Positions 49,803 through 50,290 of a stretch of DNA of 50,290 bases are shown here, piece after piece. Each line of letters starts with the position of its first letter. Position 1 is the first letter of the stretch. Source of the DNA: Verrucomicrobiota bacterium (lineage in GTDB: Bacteria; Verrucomicrobiota; Verrucomicrobiia; Palsa-1439); NCBI GenBank assembly GCA_003164675.1, contig PLTX01000112.1:37389-87678 (forward strand), read 5' to 3'. The notes beneath the pieces are model-generated. The model saw only the letters and a list, made by a program, of their open reading frames with translations. It had not been told where the DNA came from and ran no database searches. A program made the translations under genes and the position numbers.

Positions 49803-50177
49803 TTGGATACCAACCCACTTGTGCACTACCAGTTCAAACTACAGGTTGATGGAGGCACCGGCGTGAATCGCGGCCTGGTTAACATCAAAACGAGACACAT
49901 CTTCCGCGAGTACATGGTCAATTGGTGGACTCTCCGGAATATTAGTGACGAATTCGATTCTGCCGAAGTGCCATGCCACCTTGAATACGAGCCGCCAGAA
50001 CCGGGACAAAGGCGGACACTGATCGAGCAGTACTACCATGCTGTCGACTGGTCGAATTGGAGGGATGTAAAGAAGGTCTTGAAGGTTTACGAGAGTGTAC
50101 TGCAGAGTGTCCTAGAAACGGAGGAGTTGACGAACTCGCCACAGCTCACAACGACGCGACGGCGCGCGGGATCCTGA
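49803..50177 (+). CDS. Protein resembling abortive-infection-associated proteins, possibly frameshifted
   Basis: The frame runs from a TTG at 49803 for 124 codons; the real start is uncertain. RHIFREYMVNWWTLRNISDE, then LEYEPPEPGQRRTLIEQYYH and AVDWSNWRDVKKVLKVYESV, recall a domain found in bacterial phage-defence-related proteins (a helix pattern ending G-x-R-R-x-L-x-E-Q-Y-Y-x-x-x-D-W), but this is from memory and not firm. After ESVLQSVLETEE the frame loses character and stops at 50175-50177. Another frame (DELATAHNDATARGILNEVE, then VMRGKNPKSPEWEAALLDKV) stays open to the end of the window, so a frameshift near 50115-50125 is possible. The rest of the gene is outside the window. Confidence 0.5.
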   Translation: MDTNPLVHYQFKLQVDGGTGVNRGLVNIKTRHIFREYMVNWWTLRNISDEFDSAEVPCHLEYEPPEPGQRRTLIEQYYHAVDWSNWRDVKKVLKVYESVLQSVLETEELTNSPQLTTTRRRAGS

Positions 50178-50290
50178 ATGAAGTTGAGGTGATGCGCGGA
50201 AAGAATCCGAAGTCTCCCGAGTGGGAGGCGGCACTCTTGGACAAAGTTAAGGAGAGAACGCACCTGCTAGTGTTGTGTCCCATAAATAGC

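Noticed and set aside
1-50290. tRNA and rRNA genes
   Set aside because: I looked for the usual cloverleaf landmarks and conserved rRNA stretches and recognised none, but a covariance search would be more reliable than reading by eye.

Overview
The window looks like a piece of a GC-rich, Gram-negative chromosome from the PVC group, most likely Verrucomicrobiota. The assignment is an inference. It rests on the mix of lipoproteins, DUF2079, YfhO and GT39-type membrane proteins, on a MetH variant and a secreted-protein tail of a kind I associate with that phylum, and above all on dense families of short palindromic repeats. I recognised no rRNA, tRNA or CRISPR array.

Layout: (1) 1-2.9 kb: the 3' part of metH carrying two in-frame repeat inserts, an orphan gene remnant, a HigBA-type toxin-antitoxin pair with a palindromic operator, and a small membrane protein. 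(2) 3-12 kb: core genes, namely an FKBP lipoprotein, a BamE-like lipoprotein, a 767-aa EF-hand membrane protein, two overlapping methyltransferases (the second Rsm22-like with a four-Cys set), a cold-shock protein with its own promoter and leader hairpin, a CheY-like receiver and lysA. (3) 12.30-16.08 kb: a 3.8-kb IS1595/ISXO2-type transposon with perfect 23-bp terminal inverted repeats, an 8-bp target duplication and several passenger genes, one of them nuclease-like with a DUF5655-like tail. (4) 16.1-19 kb: a repeat island and gene graveyard with covarying hairpins, a SRAP start fragment, an ankyrin protein and a kinase cut off after its DFG motif. (5) 19-27.3 kb: housekeeping genes, mainly on the minus strand: a phosphoesterase, a ROK kinase without its zinc cysteines, argH, a DUF4412-like protein, gph, an RRM protein, OsmC and argG. 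(6) 27.3-28.9 kb: a junk zone with a glycosyltransferase tail, a tiny membrane ORF and a second, 5'-truncated IS1595-type transposase. (7) 28.9-43.9 kb: a surface-polysaccharide locus with GT2, GT39-like, GT9, DUF2079 and YfhO proteins, methyltransferases, RmlA, RmlB and an SDR epimerase. (8) 44-49.1 kb: a hybrid histidine kinase, pepA and purC. (9) 49.1-50.3 kb: a second repeat island homologous to that at 16.1 kb, then a gene resembling phage-defence-associated proteins.

The most notable signal is the repeat system. Hairpins of the form GTAGCCGCGnnn-loop-nnnCGCGG change both stem arms together from copy to copy, and related palindromes sit in frame inside two enzymes, metH (two inserts) and purC (one 58-bp element). 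This recalls the Rickettsia palindromic elements. The second main signal is the intact passenger-carrying transposon. Both transposases are followed by a tiny companion ORF that overlaps the transposase stop codon as ATGA.
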